From: Laburnicola sp. R22_1
Lineage: Eukaryota; Ascomycota; Dothideomycetes; Pleosporales; Didymosphaeriaceae
Assembly (NCBI GenBank): GCA_014281115.1
Contig: JACONQ010000007.1
Location: forward strand, 3,100,001-3,164,000
DNA: 64,000 nucleotides
Reading direction: 5' to 3'
Below are positions 33,550-46,133 of this stretch, piece after piece (within the stretch, counting starts at the first letter, position 1; each line of letters opens with the position of its first letter). The notes below the pieces were generated by a model. That model did no database searches and had not been told where the DNA came from. It saw only the letters and a program-made list of their open reading frames with translations. The translations under genes were made by a program, and so were the position numbers.

Positions 33550-34832
33550 GGTTACACTAAGAAAAAAGTAGTATTATAGGTGCACTTAAAGCGTTTTTAG
33601 TATATAGGTATATATAAAGCTAGTTAAGTACTATAAGTATATATACGCACTTAAAATTTTTTTCTAATATATATATATATATACTAAAATAAATATAAAT
33701 AGATTAGACTTTAGTATATAAGAGTCTAGTGTAAATTATAGTTTCTAGGGTGGCAAATAGGTATAGGTTAGATTAGGATTAAGTTTCCTTATATAAGACT
33801 CTAACTTTAACCTAACCTCTATCTATAAATTTTGCACTAGTAATAAGTATAGGTTAAATTAGGGTTATATAGACTATAGATTAGGTTAGAATTATATAGA
33901 CTAAATTATATTAGGTTTAACTACTTATATTTTTAGCTATATATAATCTTTATAGTAAATTACTATAGAAATTTCTTATTATTATAATAGTAATTATTCT
34001 ATTTACGTATTATAGCAAAAATATAGTTTTAGTATTTAATATATATATATTAAACCTAATTAAGCGCTTAACTCTTCTAAATCTAACTAAGTACTTAACT
34101 ATTTACTTAGTATTTATATACTTCTTATAGTATCTATTTACTAGCTCTATATCTTTAGTCTATATAGTAACCTATTTTATATAAATAGCATTAATATTAG
34201 TATTTAAAAGTATTAGTATTTATTTTATAGTAGAAATAGAGTGTTATAAAAATACCTTTAAATATTCTAACTAAAAAGCCTTTATTACTTTTTAAAATAT
34301 AGCTAGTATAGTAGATTAGAAGCGTATATATTTCGTATTTTTATTTTATATTATTTTTTTAATAAAGTAGTAGAATAAAAGTTTCTTAGTAAGAGGCTTA
34401 ATACTCTTCTAGTACTTTTTAATTTTCCTAAGTATAATAGCTCTATATTATTAGAACGTATATATAATAAATAGCTATAATAATAATATACTATTTACCT
34501 TTTAGGAGCGTTTTTTTAGGTAGTAGTTTATAAGGCGCCTTCTATATAGCTTTAATAAGTAACACTTTTATTGCTTAAGTTTTGCTAGTAGCTAGTTTAA
34601 TATATTTAAATAGTCTAGTATATATTATCTCTATAAAGTAATTAAAGTTATAGAGTATTAAAAAAGCAGCTAAAAATATAGTAAGATAAAGTAGCTAAGT
34701 AAGTAGCAAAGTAAGTTAAGAAAATATACTAGTATTATTAGCGCCTTACTTATACGCATAGGTCCTTATAGTTACTTTTTATAATAATAATATTATTTCT
34801 ATTATTTTTATAATATTAACTATAGTTATTAT
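33550..34832. other. AT-rich desert with TTAGGTT-like satellite traces
   Basis: Heavily degraded. At about 33755-33930 there are repeats resembling ATAGGTTAGATTAGG, a relative (inverted) of the minisatellite at 55950-56175. The rest is TA-rich with no frames. Confidence 0.45.
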
Positions 34833-34844
34833 ATACTATTATTA

Positions 34845-35027
34845 TAGTACACTATAATCGACTACCTTATTATTACTATAAGGGGCCGATTTGCACGTGC
34901 TAATAAATAGTTTTTAGCCTAATCTATTTTACTACTTTACCTTTTTTAATGTGTTTTTAGCACACTTATCGCTTTTTCTTATAGCGTTATACTGTACACT
35001 AAAAGGTCTGCGATGTTTCTCTTTCTA
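34845..35027 (+). repeat. F1 repeat, 5'-shortened copy (183 bp)
   Basis: Matches the last 180 or so bases of F1 (GGGGCCGATTTGCACGTGC to GATGTTTCTCTTTCT). Duplication ATACTATTATTA lies at 34833-34844 and 35028-35039 (12 bp). It is less mutated than the long copies. Confidence 0.72.
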
Positions 35028-35039
35028 ATACTATTATTA

Positions 35040-35294
35040 CACTCTATACTATAGTATTTATTAAGAAATAGTCTCTTAATATTCTAAAGGGCCTTTTAAG
35101 TAGTAGCTTATAGATTCTAATAAATTTTAAGCGTAATAAGTAGGAGGGTTTTACTAAGGTATTTAGTAATTATAGCCTTTTATTATATTATATGCTAATA
35201 TAAATAGGGCTTTATATCTAGAAATATAGAAGTTAGCACTATTTCTTTATATTATAAATAAAGTAGCTCTTAGAAAGGTTATTTTGCTAACTAT
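35040..35294. other. AT-rich spacer
   Basis: Degraded sequence between the F1 copy and Copia element D. No feature is recognised. Confidence 0.35.
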
Positions 35295-35480
35295 TGTCAG
35301 ATATGCAGCTGTTAGATAGAACAAGCGCGTTGAGGTTGGATCTGTACAATAAAGCAGGGACCACCTGGCTTGGCACACTAGCAAAGAAGTCAGAACCAGC
35401 CGAACACAGTGGACACGAACACAATACAATCATTATTATCTATTAAGGCGCATCATCGCATTCAACTATTAAATCTAACA
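35295..35480 (+). repeat. 5' LTR of Copia element D
   Basis: 186 bp, TGTCAGAT at the start and ATCTAACA at the end (ATCTGACA in the 3' copy). The left duplication is ACTAT. Compared with the 3' LTR it has several A or T where the other keeps G or C. Confidence 0.93.
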
Positions 35481-35513
35481 ATTAAGAGTCTTACTGCCTT
35501 AATTAATACCAAA

Positions 35514-38500
35514 ATGGCTGCACTACCCCAGCATGACCCGACGGTGACCCTTCGAGACCACACTAACTATAGGGCATGGATAATGCAGCTCTAGTCTAGA
35601 TGCGTCGCATATTGCATCTGGCCAAAAGTTAATCCTACGTTGAATATCCTAATGAAACCTAAACCTATAGCCCCAAGGGCGCCGCTAATTAATAGGTATA
35701 CTCTAGCAGCGAACGTTAGCATCCTAACAAGGCAGTCTGAACTATTAGCAGCAGGACTTAAGGCGTTTAAAGAAGATCTTAAGTATTATAAGATTCTTGC
35801 CAAGCAGTATAAGAACAATTAATATAATTTTAAAAAGGAGCAAACAAGCCTCCAGCAAATTATTGTTTATATTCAGGCTACTGTCAGCCCACATCTTTAG
35901 CGCACTTGCTGCCTCCCAGATTAACCACTGAGATAGTGGATTACGAACCTCAAAGCCACAGTTGGCGTCGACGAACGATTCGAGAGAGAACGAGCCTGCG
36001 ATTAATACCTTACATCCCTTAGACTGATAAGAAACGCGTTGAATTGGGACATATGGCTTGCTAAATATAATTAAGCAGCTATAGAAGCGGAGACAAGCAA
36101 TGTCCCTAAGATAACACAGATTGATGTGATCACAAAGGACTTTCTAACTGCTATAAACAAAGTTGCGCCCAATTGGTCTACAACCTTTCAGGATAGCGAA
36201 CAGTTCACACCTGGCATGAATTGGAAAGAAATGATAAAGCGCTTCTAAGAGCATATAATGTTGAATTATCCAACCCCTTAAACAGGGAAGCACAAGGCCG
36301 CATTTGTGGCAGATAACTTATTATACCTCGCTAAAAGTGGGAAAACCACCTAGGGCATTGATGCCGAAGCAGCACTATCTAGAAAACGGGGCAGACCCCA
36401 ATATCAACGTGATGACTAAAAAGATAATAAGAACTTATTCTTGGTCTAAAAACCTGCAAAAATAGAAGGCGCTAATTGTCCTGCGTGTGGACATCGCCAT
36501 AGACTCCAGGATTGCTTCTATATTAATGCAGACAAAGCTCCTAAGTGGTGGAAACCAAACAAGAAGATCGAAGAACTCGTCGCATTAAAGCGCGAGCACG
36601 ATCCCAAATTTCAAGGACTGCTAAGAGGATAAAGCAGACTAAGATCAAAAACACCAAACATCAAACAATCGCACACGCCCACACCTGAGATCCTCGAGTC
36701 CCCTAAGGACTGACTAGAGGGACAGAGAATATCAAACGTCAACGCTGCGTTTACATCAGCGCTAATAGAAACAGAAGTGTCTAATTACCCGCTAAAGCGC
36801 TCGTTTATTCTTAATTTAGGATTAACTTGCCACATTATAAACAACCTCAACCATATCTATAACTTCTATCTACCTACGTCTGGAGATTATATATGGGCTG
36901 GCAATACAAAGATATAGATAAAAGGCTACGGCTCTGTTAACTTAACACTAAGAGGCCAACATAGAACAACTACGTTGGTTCTATATAATGTGGCTATCTG
37001 TCCAGACCTCCTGTGCAACCTAGTCTCCTTTCAACTACTAAGGCATAGAGGAATCTGGTGGGATACGCAAACGGACCCAACTACGCTAAAAGGACCAGAC
37101 GACAAGGTTATTGGAAAACTATCTGAGATACACGGTCAATAGGTACTTGAGTATAATTCGCTACCACCCACTTCATATCACATCCGCAAGAATACATCAC
37201 AAACGAAAGGAGCACCACAAAGGGCCTCAGCCGAATTATGGCACAAGAGACTAGGACACCCTAGACTAGCAGCTATTGAACATCTTGTGCAGCAAGCTAA
37301 AGGGGTGCGAGTTAAGAGAGTTATAACAGTTCAATGCGACTCCTGTGGGAAAGCAAAGATCTAGCGACAAATTAGCTAAGCACCGCGAATTAACAATAAA
37401 GGACTAGGAGAAAGACTAGCTATCGACTTTTATGCCTACGAGGCGCAAAGTAGCACTGGCAAAAGGAGCTAGATGCTTGTCACTAACAGGTACTCAGGCC
37501 TGCAATGGGACTTTTATTTTAAAGATAATCAACTAGCAAAGTTAGTTATTAAAGTTCTATCGAACTTCTTTCTCTTCCTTAAAAACTATTACAATATTAC
37601 GGTCAAGGTCATTAAAGCGGACAACGAGATCACGATAGTAAAACTGGAAATCGAGCGCTAGTTAGCATCACAAGGAATTACTATTAAGCCTTCTGCCCTA
37701 GATACACAAGCTTAAAATGGAGGTGCTAAACGCTTAGGGGGTGTGAATAAAGAGAAATCGCGCGCGATGCGTCTCAATACCAACCTACCCTAGGAACTAT
37801 GGCCTAAAGTCACAAGAGCTGCAGTATACCTCTACAATCGAACACCAAATTATGCGAACAACTAGAAAACGCTATACAAGATATTCTTCACATAAGTTGC
37901 TCTAAACAACAGAGTAGTCACCTCAATTAAGAAACCTAACCTCGCTTACCTCAAAGCGTATAGCTGCAAAGCGTTCGCAATAACAGATAATACACATTAA
38001 GGTAAATTAAGGCTATAACGCCTAGACCTAAAGGCTTAGATTAGTTACCTAGTAGGATACCGGTCCTTAAACATCTATTAAATTTGGATACCATCACTTG
38101 CCAAGGTAATAAGCACCCGCGACGTTATCTTTAACGAACAAACTGTCTTTAGTGGCAAAACTAAGGACCTTATAGATAACCTTATGCACAGTACACTAGA
38201 GGAAATTGCCACATACGTGAGAACGATCGAACTCCTAACACCAAGTTATTAACCAGAGACAGAGTCCTTCTATAAAGACGACACTGTTAGAGGCTCATCA
38301 AATCCCCAAGGCGAAGTAGACCCACTAGGCTACTACCAAGGAGTGAAGATTAGGGACAACTATCCAACTCCTCCAACTACACTACCACCTACGGCATTAC
38401 TTGCGCAGTTAATGGCTGGAAATAAATCAAAAATGAGCCTAAAAGGGTCATCCAAAACTGTCCCCTAGGCAGCCGCCTTCATAGCAGGAACTCAAGCTGG

Positions 38501-40115
38501 CCACGTTGGGAAATACAGAGGGGATATTATAGACAAGGCTAAGATAATAAGAACGCTCGCCAAAGGCTTGAAGCCCCATCGAAGTCAACTCCCACCTCTG
38601 CCAACGTGCCGTACCAAGCTTGAGGATCACCCGATAGGCGAATTGTTTAAAGAAGCAGAGCGGGATCACCTCGCAAGCCACAAACAAATAAAATCATGGT
38701 TAGAAGTACCAATAAAGAAGATCAAACTGATAGGACAGCAGATCCTTAACTGTATGTGGGTATACACCTACAAGCTTAATAAACACCATCGCTTGCTAAA
38801 GTGCAAGGCACAGCTAGTCGTCCAGGGCGATCAACAACAGAATATTACCTCTTAAGACACTTATGTAGCCACGCTTGCCAGCAAGTCGTTCCGAATACTA
38901 GTGGCAATAGCAGCTCACTATAATATAGAGCTTGAGCAATACAACGTTATAAACGCTTTCGTCTATGCAAGTATGGACCAAGAGGTATACATAAGAATGC
39001 CCCATAGCTATTAGAAGCCTAAAACAATACTTTAAGTCAACAAGGCTTTATATAGTCTTCAGATCTCACCACTCCTCTAGCAGAAAGAGTTTACCTCAAC
39101 ACTTAAAGCTCTAGGTTTCCAAACAGTGCCTCACAAGCCATACTGCCTTCTTAAAGACAGAATTATCGTCTTCTTCTACGTTGACAATATCATCTTAGCT
39201 TTTTACAAGTAGAAAGAGGAAGAAGCCCAACAAGCAATTAAGCGCCTATAAGAAAAATACACCTTAAGTGGAGGAAACGACCTTTAGTAGTTCCTTAGCG
39301 TAGAGATCATTAAAGATCGAAAGACTAGGACAATTCAACTCTCTCAGGCTGCCTACTCAGACAAGATCAGTTAATTAGTTAACAAGAGGGATATTCGACA
39401 CAACACCCTAATAGCAGCTATTAAGCTAAAACCACAAGACGGCTTAGTAACACCCTTAGAAATTAACAAATACCAACGCAAGATCGGATCGCTTCTATTC
39501 GCAGCAGTAACAACTCGACCGGATATAGCCTTTGCAACCTCAAGGCTAGCTCAATTCCTGTTAAATCCAGGCTTGGAACATTACAATGCCGCTAATTAAG
39601 TACTACTATACTTATTAAGCACCAGATAGAGAGCACTGCAGCTCGGAGGAGGCAACTGCCTTCAAGTAGCCAGCGATGCCTTATTTGCTAACAACACACT
39701 AGACAGAAAGAGCTCGCAAGGATACGCTATTAAGCTATTTAACGGACTTATTGCCTGGAAAGCAAGCAAATAAGAGACTGTCACAACTTCGACAACCAAA
39801 GCAGAGCTTCTTGCCTTATTGCAAGTGGCTAAGGAAGCAATCTTTATATCAAGACTACTAGACGAACTGCAGATTAAACTGCGCTTATTGTTAATTACTG
39901 TCCAATGCGATAATAAGCAAACTATTTGACTAGTCACTAAGGAGATATCCAGGCTTCAGACTAAACTACGACACGTCGACATTCACAATCACTAGTTAAG
40001 ACAGGAAGTCTCTACTAGAAAGATTAAGGTGGAGTACGTACAATCGGCAGAAATGATCGCTAACGGCTTTACAAAGGTCCTCCCAGTCAACAAGTGGAAA
40101 GGGTTCCTAACCTAA
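35514..40115 (+). pseudogene. Copia D gag-pol, interrupted
   Basis: Starts MAALPQHDPTVTLRDHTNYR at 35514. The zinc knuckle CPACGHRHRLQDCFY lies at 36478-36519 with C-C-H-C intact. Protease region: SFILNLGLTCHIINNLNHIY. Pre-integrase: LWHKRLGHPRLAAIEHL. Integrase core: LAIDFYAYEAQSS, then VIKADNEITI, and C-terminal YLVGYRSLNIY. Reverse transcriptase: KCKAQLVVQGDQQ, then FYVDN (39177-39188), where YVDD has become YVDN by a G-to-A change. RNase H: TTKAELLALLQ, RHVDIHNH, NGFTKVLP. More than twenty TAA/TAG codons interrupt it. The element is dead both by stops and at the catalytic aspartate. Confidence 0.88.
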
Positions 40116-40258
40116 CTTGGGCTGGTTAAGATAACAGAACGCAAAGTAGCGAATGAAGCACCTCTTAAGGAAATTCAAGGGCACCTTAATAACCTTACTT
40201 TAGGATAACAGGCTGCTAAATAGTTCAGCTTGCAAGGATCTTCCAAGCTAAGGGTGTG

Positions 40259-40444
40259 TGTCAGATATGCAGCTGTTAGATAGAACAAGCGCGTTAAGGT
40301 TGGATCTGTACAATAAAGCAGGGACCACCTGGCTTGGCACACTAGCGAAGAAGTCAGAACCAGCCGAACACGGTGGACACGAACATAATACAATCATCAT
40401 TATCTATCAAGGCGCATCATCGCATTCAACCATTAAATCTGACA
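40259..40444 (+). repeat. 3' LTR of Copia element D
   Basis: 186 bp, TGTCAGAT to ATCTGACA, followed by ACTAT. It is the less mutated of the two LTRs at six of the eight differing sites. Confidence 0.93.
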
Positions 40445-40449
40445 ACTAT

Positions 40450-40786
40450 AAAGTGCCATTTAATAGCGTAATTATTAATAGCGCCTATACTATGATATAA
40501 AAGTCTTATAATATATTTTATAGTAAAAAAAGGTACTAAACTTTGCTAAATTAGCTAATTAAGCAATATAATTTTTATAATAATAAAGACTACTAACTAC
40601 TTTTTAAAGTATAAAAGTATTAATAACTTATATAAAAAGAAAAATGCTTATATAGTCTTACTTTAAGAATTAAAAAAGTAGTCTATTATTATATTCTATT
40701 ATTACGTATTTGTTAATTAATAAAAAGTAAAAAACTAATTAAAGATAAAACTAATAGCTATATATAAAAAGTAGAATAAAATTAAA
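40450..40786. other. AT-rich spacer
   Basis: Degraded TA-rich DNA between the Copia D 3' LTR and an F1 copy. No frame and no recognised repeat end. Confidence 0.35.
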
Positions 40787-40798
40787 AATAAAGTTAAT

Positions 40799-42019
40799 CC
40801 TGCTAGGTAGGAGTATAAACTGCCTCTACTTATTAGTTTTTAAGTGGCCCTACTACGTTTAATTACTATATTTTTTTATTATATTACTAGCGCCTATATA
40901 ATATTACGTACGCGCTAAGTCTAGAGCGCGTTAAAGTTTTTCTAATATCTCTCTTAGCTTCTAAGATAACTAACCCTATAATAATAACACCCTAACTTGC
41001 TGGCCTACTTACTACATTAATAGATAATTAACACTACCTCATAACCTTTTACTATATTACTAGATAATTAACTACTTAGAACTCTTACTTTACTCTACTA
41101 CTATAATATACAATAAATTAAGCGTACGCGCTTCCTACTTCTAACACTAAATAGTATCCTAATACTTTACTAGTCATACTCTACTTATTACCTATAAAAG
41201 TTCTATAGTATATGCCTATATTTATATATTTACTATGTCTCTATTATCTATTTCTAGTAAGATCTACTAATATAACAACTCTTTAGAACCTTTAGGTTAA
41301 ATAGCAGCTTTTTATATTTTATATATCTCTAATAACCTTTAGCAAATCTAGTCTATTACTTTTTAAAATAGCTCTAGTTTAGTTTATCTATAATATAGCT
41401 AAGGACTAGGCTGCTAAAATAGTAAAGAGAGAGCTATAGATTAAAATCTATAGTCTCTAAAGTATCTAGGTATTAACTAATACTATAATAAAATAAACTA
41501 GCTATAGTAATCTATTTACTACACAACTTATATTATGCCGCGATACTATTAATAAGATTAAAAGGCGTTTAACTTTTGTATTACTAACCCTAGGCGTTAC
41601 TATTAATATTATCTATTTTATTATATATATATAGGTGTGTAACCGCCTACCCTATAAAAAGCATATTGTTTAGTTAAGAGAAGGCTATTAGTATATTAGA
41701 TAGTAACCTTAAGATCTTATATAATAATATACTCTATGTGTAAGGGTAAATAAATACTTAATCTAGTTATAGATTTTTATACTTATGTAGGCCGCATTAT
41801 AGTATTATCTTTAACTTTAGTCTCTATAGACTATAGTATAGTATACTATAATTAACTACCTTATTAGTATAAGGGACTAATTTACACGTGCTAATAAATA
41901 GTTTCTAGCCTAACCTATTTTACTACTTTACCTTTTTAATACGTTTATAGTACACCTATAGCTTTCTCTTATAGTGTTGTACTATATACTAAAAGGTCTG
42001 ATATGTTTTTCTTCTAGAT
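40799..42019 (+). repeat. F1 repeat, full-length copy (1221 bp)
   Basis: Begins CCTGCTAGGTAGGAGTATAA and ends GTTTTTCTTCTAG. Flanked by AATAAAGTTAAT (40787-40798 and 42020-42031), a perfect 12-bp duplication. It aligns along its length with 44885-46133, 52257-53882 and 56356-57638. No open frame survives. The absence of inverted ends and the long duplication argue against LTR and cut-and-paste elements. Confidence 0.78.
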
Positions 42020-42163
42020 AATAAAGTTAATCTAAGGGCCTACTAACCAGCCCTAGCTAAGTACAAAATTATTACTAGTAAGAAGAAAGGCCTTCCTATA
42101 CTATAAAGTTGCATAGGTAAATAATTTTTTAGTTATAATAGTGTATATAAGAAGCTCTTATAT

Positions 42164-42318
42164 TAAAAATCTTTATTATGTGAAGATTCTAACCAAGATT
42201 AAGTTTGCACTATATATAGAGAAGAGTAATATAGAAGGCACTAAAACCTAGTATCTAGCACATAGTAGTAGTAACAAAATATATATAAAATAATAGTAAG
42301 TCGTTATTAATTTTTTTA
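42164..42318 (-). repeat. F2 repeat, inverted and 5'-shortened (155 bp)
   Basis: Inverted F2 3' end (AAAATCTTTATTATGTGAAG, then GCACTATATATAGAGAA and CAAAATATATATAAAATAAT). Duplication AAGAAG(C/T)TCTTATAT flanks it (42149-42163 and 42319-42333), 15 bp with one transition. It lacks the 5' half of the family. Confidence 0.65.
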
Positions 42319-42333
42319 AAGAAGTTCTTATAT

Positions 42334-44170
42334 AATATATATAAAGTAGGCCTAAAAAAGCTTAAGACTAATAGCTTTAAAGTAAGGCTAATAACAAAGA
42401 GTAAAAGGACTTCTATAATAGTATAAGTAATATAGGTTTAACTACTAAAAAGTTAATAATAGTTACTAATAAGAAATAGTTATAAGTTTATTATACTTTT
42501 TCTTATAATTTTTACTAATAATTATTAGTTGCTATAAGTCTAGTTCTTTTACTAACCTTATTAACTATAATAAGAATAATATATTTAATAGTAATAAGGT
42601 GTAGATTAAGAGAAATAATAATAAAAAGTATGAAAAGAAAATTAAGAATAATAAGGAAAGTCTTAAGATTTATTTCTAAAAGCTACTAGATATGTAAAAC
42701 TTTAATATTATATATAAAAATATAAACTTTAAAGGTTTTTTAGACTTTAAGGGCTTAGGTACTAAAGGGAGTTTAAATAATAAAAAGGCTTAGATACTAA
42801 AAGGGGCTTAAGTGCTAAAGTGGTTTTAAATAATAAAAAGATTTTAAAAAATAAGGGGGACTTAAGTACTAAGGGGGTTTTAGACAATAATTAGCGCATA
42901 GAATAAGATAAGCTAAAGGTATAGTTTTACTATAGCTAATTATTATAGCTAATAATTATATACTAGTTACTAAAGATACTACCTATAGGATTATAGTAAT
43001 AAGCTAATTACTACCTAAAACTAACTCTCTAATAAAGGGCTATATACTAGTCTAAATTTAAAACTAACTTATTATTAGTATACTATATGCTATATACTGT
43101 TTTTAGCCTACCTTAAAATTAATTAATTACTACTATAGTTAATATTATAGAATTTAGTTTATTCTATCCTTTTCTTAAACTACTATTTTCTTAAATAACT
43201 ATTTAATATAAGGGACTTTAGACTAAGAGACTAGAGTTGCCTTAGTAAACTTATAAATTTAATAAAGTTTAAGAGTAACTCTAGCTATAGACTTAGAACT
43301 CTAAGGCTCTAAGATAGTAGGCTAAGTAACTAGTAGAAAGGCGCTTAGCCTCTTATATATACTTCTCTCCCCCCCCTTAAAAAATTCTAGTATTATGCTC
43401 TATTAAGCGAAAACTTAGACTTCTTAGCGAGTTCGAATTTCGCTCTCTCCTCCCTCTGGTTTTTAAACACCAAAAAACCAATCTTTGTGGATAAGAAGAA
43501 AAGTAGCCTAAATAAGCTAGTATCTCTAATAATTGAGAAATTTCTAACTATTTAAGCTAGTCTTAACTAAGTTGCTAGATTAAACTTATAGGACGGAAAA
43601 GCTATTAGCAAGTACCTCTAATAATTAAAAAATCTTTAACTAGTTACTAGTCTTAATAAGTTATTAAGATTTAAACTTATAGGACGAGAAAGTTAATTAA
43701 GGCATATTACTATCTTCTAATTTAGAAAAAGCTTTGTGGGAAATTTTAATTTACGCTTTGGACAGACAATAGGCTACTAGGATTAGTTTTCTCTTAATCC
43801 CCTTTAAAGGGCTTTTTTCACTAGGAGAAAGTACCCCTCGTCTACCTGTACGATTTGTCTGTGGCTATATTTACTCTACAGAAAATTTTAGAAGCAATAG
43901 AAACGTTAATAATAATTATGCTCTATACTCTCTATAGTAGTAGTATAGATTTTTTTTTTACACACCTAAAGTCTTATAGAAATATTTAATACTGCGTATA
44001 CTAGCAATAATATTCTAAGCCTTACTAAGGTTCTAAGTGTACTTTAGCTATAGAGAGTACTAGGCTCCTATTCTTCTATTTTTAGTAAGGCAATCTAATT
44101 ATTATGTCTAATGCGTTTATATTTATAACTCTTTATTTCTATAGGGCAACTTAGTTATTAAGTCTAATAT
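42334..44170. other. AT-rich desert with two unusual blocks
   Basis: Mostly degraded. At about 42715-42895 there is a degenerate minisatellite with a unit near 35 bp (GGGGGTTTTAGACAATAA and GGCTTAGGTACTAA-like). From 43370 to 43880 composition rises and a block with internal duplication appears (listed separately). No gene is supported. Confidence 0.45.
43370..43880. repeat. Less-degraded block with a 92-bp tandem duplication
   Basis: Two tandem copies start at about 43523 and 43615 (TCTCTAATAATTGAG and CCTCTAATAATTAAA) and both end AACTTATAGGACG(G/A). Ahead of them lies GCGAGTTCGAATTTCGC (43427-43443), and after them a GC-balanced stretch with CTTTAAAGGG and CCCCTCGTCTACCTGTACG. The block keeps CpG-containing words that its surroundings have lost. 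The identity is unknown. Confidence 0.4.
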
Positions 44171-44884
44171 ATTTATATTTCTTAGTTACTATAGCGTAGT
44201 TGCCTATTTTAGTTAAGGATTCGCGTTAGTGTTGTTTGCTCTAGCTAAGATAAATAAAAAAATCTCTATCTTAGTTCTACTCTTTTTTTTACTCTACTAA
44301 TATATTTGCAACACTCCTTATTAATATTATACTATATTCTTATTATCTCTTCTACTTTAGTACTATTTTTACTATCTTCCTTATTATTAATCTCTATTAT
44401 AGGCGGAGTCTCTAAGTAATATCTTACACTAAGAGCTAATAGTACTTAAGAAAGCATTACTTTAAAACTATACCTCTATAAAGAAGCGTCTTAGCTACTC
44501 TATAGCTAGTCTCTAGTAAACTACTAAAAGCTTCTTTTAGCTATTAATAGTAAACTAATAATAATTAAATCTTTTAAATATTAGAAGATTCTAGAATGCT
44601 TTTACACTAACAAGTACTAAGTGCTTTAAGTAGCCTTTGGTAAAAAGGAATATATTATCTCTAATAGTAGAGAAGCTTAGTTTCTAGGTATTATTACTAC
44701 TATTTTTATTAACCTAGTACTCTTAGTAAATAAGGAGAGCGTGAGAGTATACTTTACTATAGACTTTAGTACTTACTTCCTCTTAGTAAGCATAATACTT
44801 AATAATAGTGTAGTACTATACCTTATTAATAGTAAGGAGCTGCTTATTCTAGGTACTTTTAAGAAGACTATTAGTTTAGAAATT

Positions 44885-46133
44885 CTTCTAGGCAGTAGTA
44901 TAAACTAACTCTACTTATTAGTTTTTAAGTAGTCCCACTATATTTAATTACTGCGTTTTTTATTGTATTACTAGCGCCTATATAATATTATATAATATTA
45001 CGTGTTGTGCACTAAGATCTAGGACTAGAGCGTGTTAAAGTTTTTCTAAAGTCTTCTCTAGCTTCTAAGATAACTAACCCTATAATAATAATACTCTAAT
45101 TTGCTTACTCGCTTGCTATATTACTAGATAATTAATACTACCTTATAACCTTTTACTGTGTTACTAGACAATCTACTACTTAGAATCCTTAGATATACGC
45201 TTTGCTATAACTATAATATATAATAAATTGCGCGTATACTTCCTACTTCTAATACTAAATATAGTAGCACTCTAATACTTTGCTGCTCTTACTCTACCTA
45301 TTGCCTATAAATATCTTATAGTATAATTGCGTATTTGTATATCTTCTACATCTCTAGTATCTACTCTATATAACTACTATCTTTAAAGTAAGCAGCTATT
45401 AATTAGAGATTTAATATTGGGTAGTAATTGCTCTTATAAGCTACGTAATAGAATATAGCTGCTAACCGAAACTCTTATTTTATAAAAATATTTATATTCT
45501 TTTAGTTCTTATTCTTAATAGTTGCAAGCACCTTATACCTAAACTAGTATAGGGCGATCTATATTACAAGGCTTATCCTACTTCCGTCTTTAATTCTAGG
45601 CTCCTACTTACTAATATTTATATTCTCCTTAATATAGCAATCTAATTCTATAGTAGCTATTTATAGGTCCTTAGTATAGACTATATAGTTTTTATTATTA
45701 AGTAGCATCTAGCTGTGTTATACCTAGCTATGTTGTTATTTGCGTCTCCTAGGTAGAAGTATAATACTATATATCTAGTAGTATTAGTAATAGCGTCTTT
45801 AGAGTAAGAGATAGATATAGTAACTAATCTTAAGGTTTTATGCAATAATTAAATGTATTATATAGTGAATAAATAAACACTTAATCTCTAGTTGCAGATT
45901 TATATTATATGCGTGTAGGCAACTACGCGTTATATTATTAACTTTAGTACCTAGTATATCTTATAATTAACTACCTCTAGTATAAGGGGCTAATTTACAC
46001 GTACTAACAAATAGTCCTAACTTATCTATAAGCTACTTTACCTTTTTTAATACATTTTTAGCACACCTATAGCTTTTTCTTATAATATTATACTATATAC
46101 TAAAAGGTCTACAATGTTTCTCTTCCTAATAGT
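44885..46133 (+). repeat. F1 repeat, full-length copy (1249 bp) inside Copia E
   Basis: Starts CTTCTAGGCAGTAGTATAAA, ends GTTTCTCTTCCTAATAGT. Flanks AGTTTAGAAATT (44873-44884) and AGTTGAGAAATT (46134-46145) match at 11 of 12. It separates the protease and pre-integrase parts of Copia E, so it moved after that element was in place. Confidence 0.72.

Larger units (their letters stand above)
35295..40444 (+). mobile_element. Copia element D, complete with LTRs and TSD, 5150 bp
   Basis: Two 186-bp LTRs (TGTCAGATATGCAGC to TTAAATCTGACA) and a perfect 5-bp duplication ACTAT (35290-35294 and 40445-40449). The primer-binding site ATTAAGAGTCTTACTGCC follows the 5' LTR, and a purine-rich CTAAGGGTGTG precedes the 3' LTR. 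The LTRs differ at 8 of 186 positions, all transitions. Domain order Gag, protease, integrase, reverse transcriptase, RNase H shows Copia. It is related to element B through the primer-binding site and LTR ends. Confidence 0.95.

Noticed and set aside
43427..43443. tRNA gene
   Set aside because: Only a T-arm-like hairpin is present. The matching 5' acceptor strand, D-arm and anticodon arm are not found upstream.
40799..46133. Reading the two F1 copies as the LTRs of one long retrotransposon
   Set aside because: Each copy has its own 12-bp target duplication, the ends are not TG..CA, no primer-binding site adjoins, and the second copy splits the protease and integrase of Copia E.
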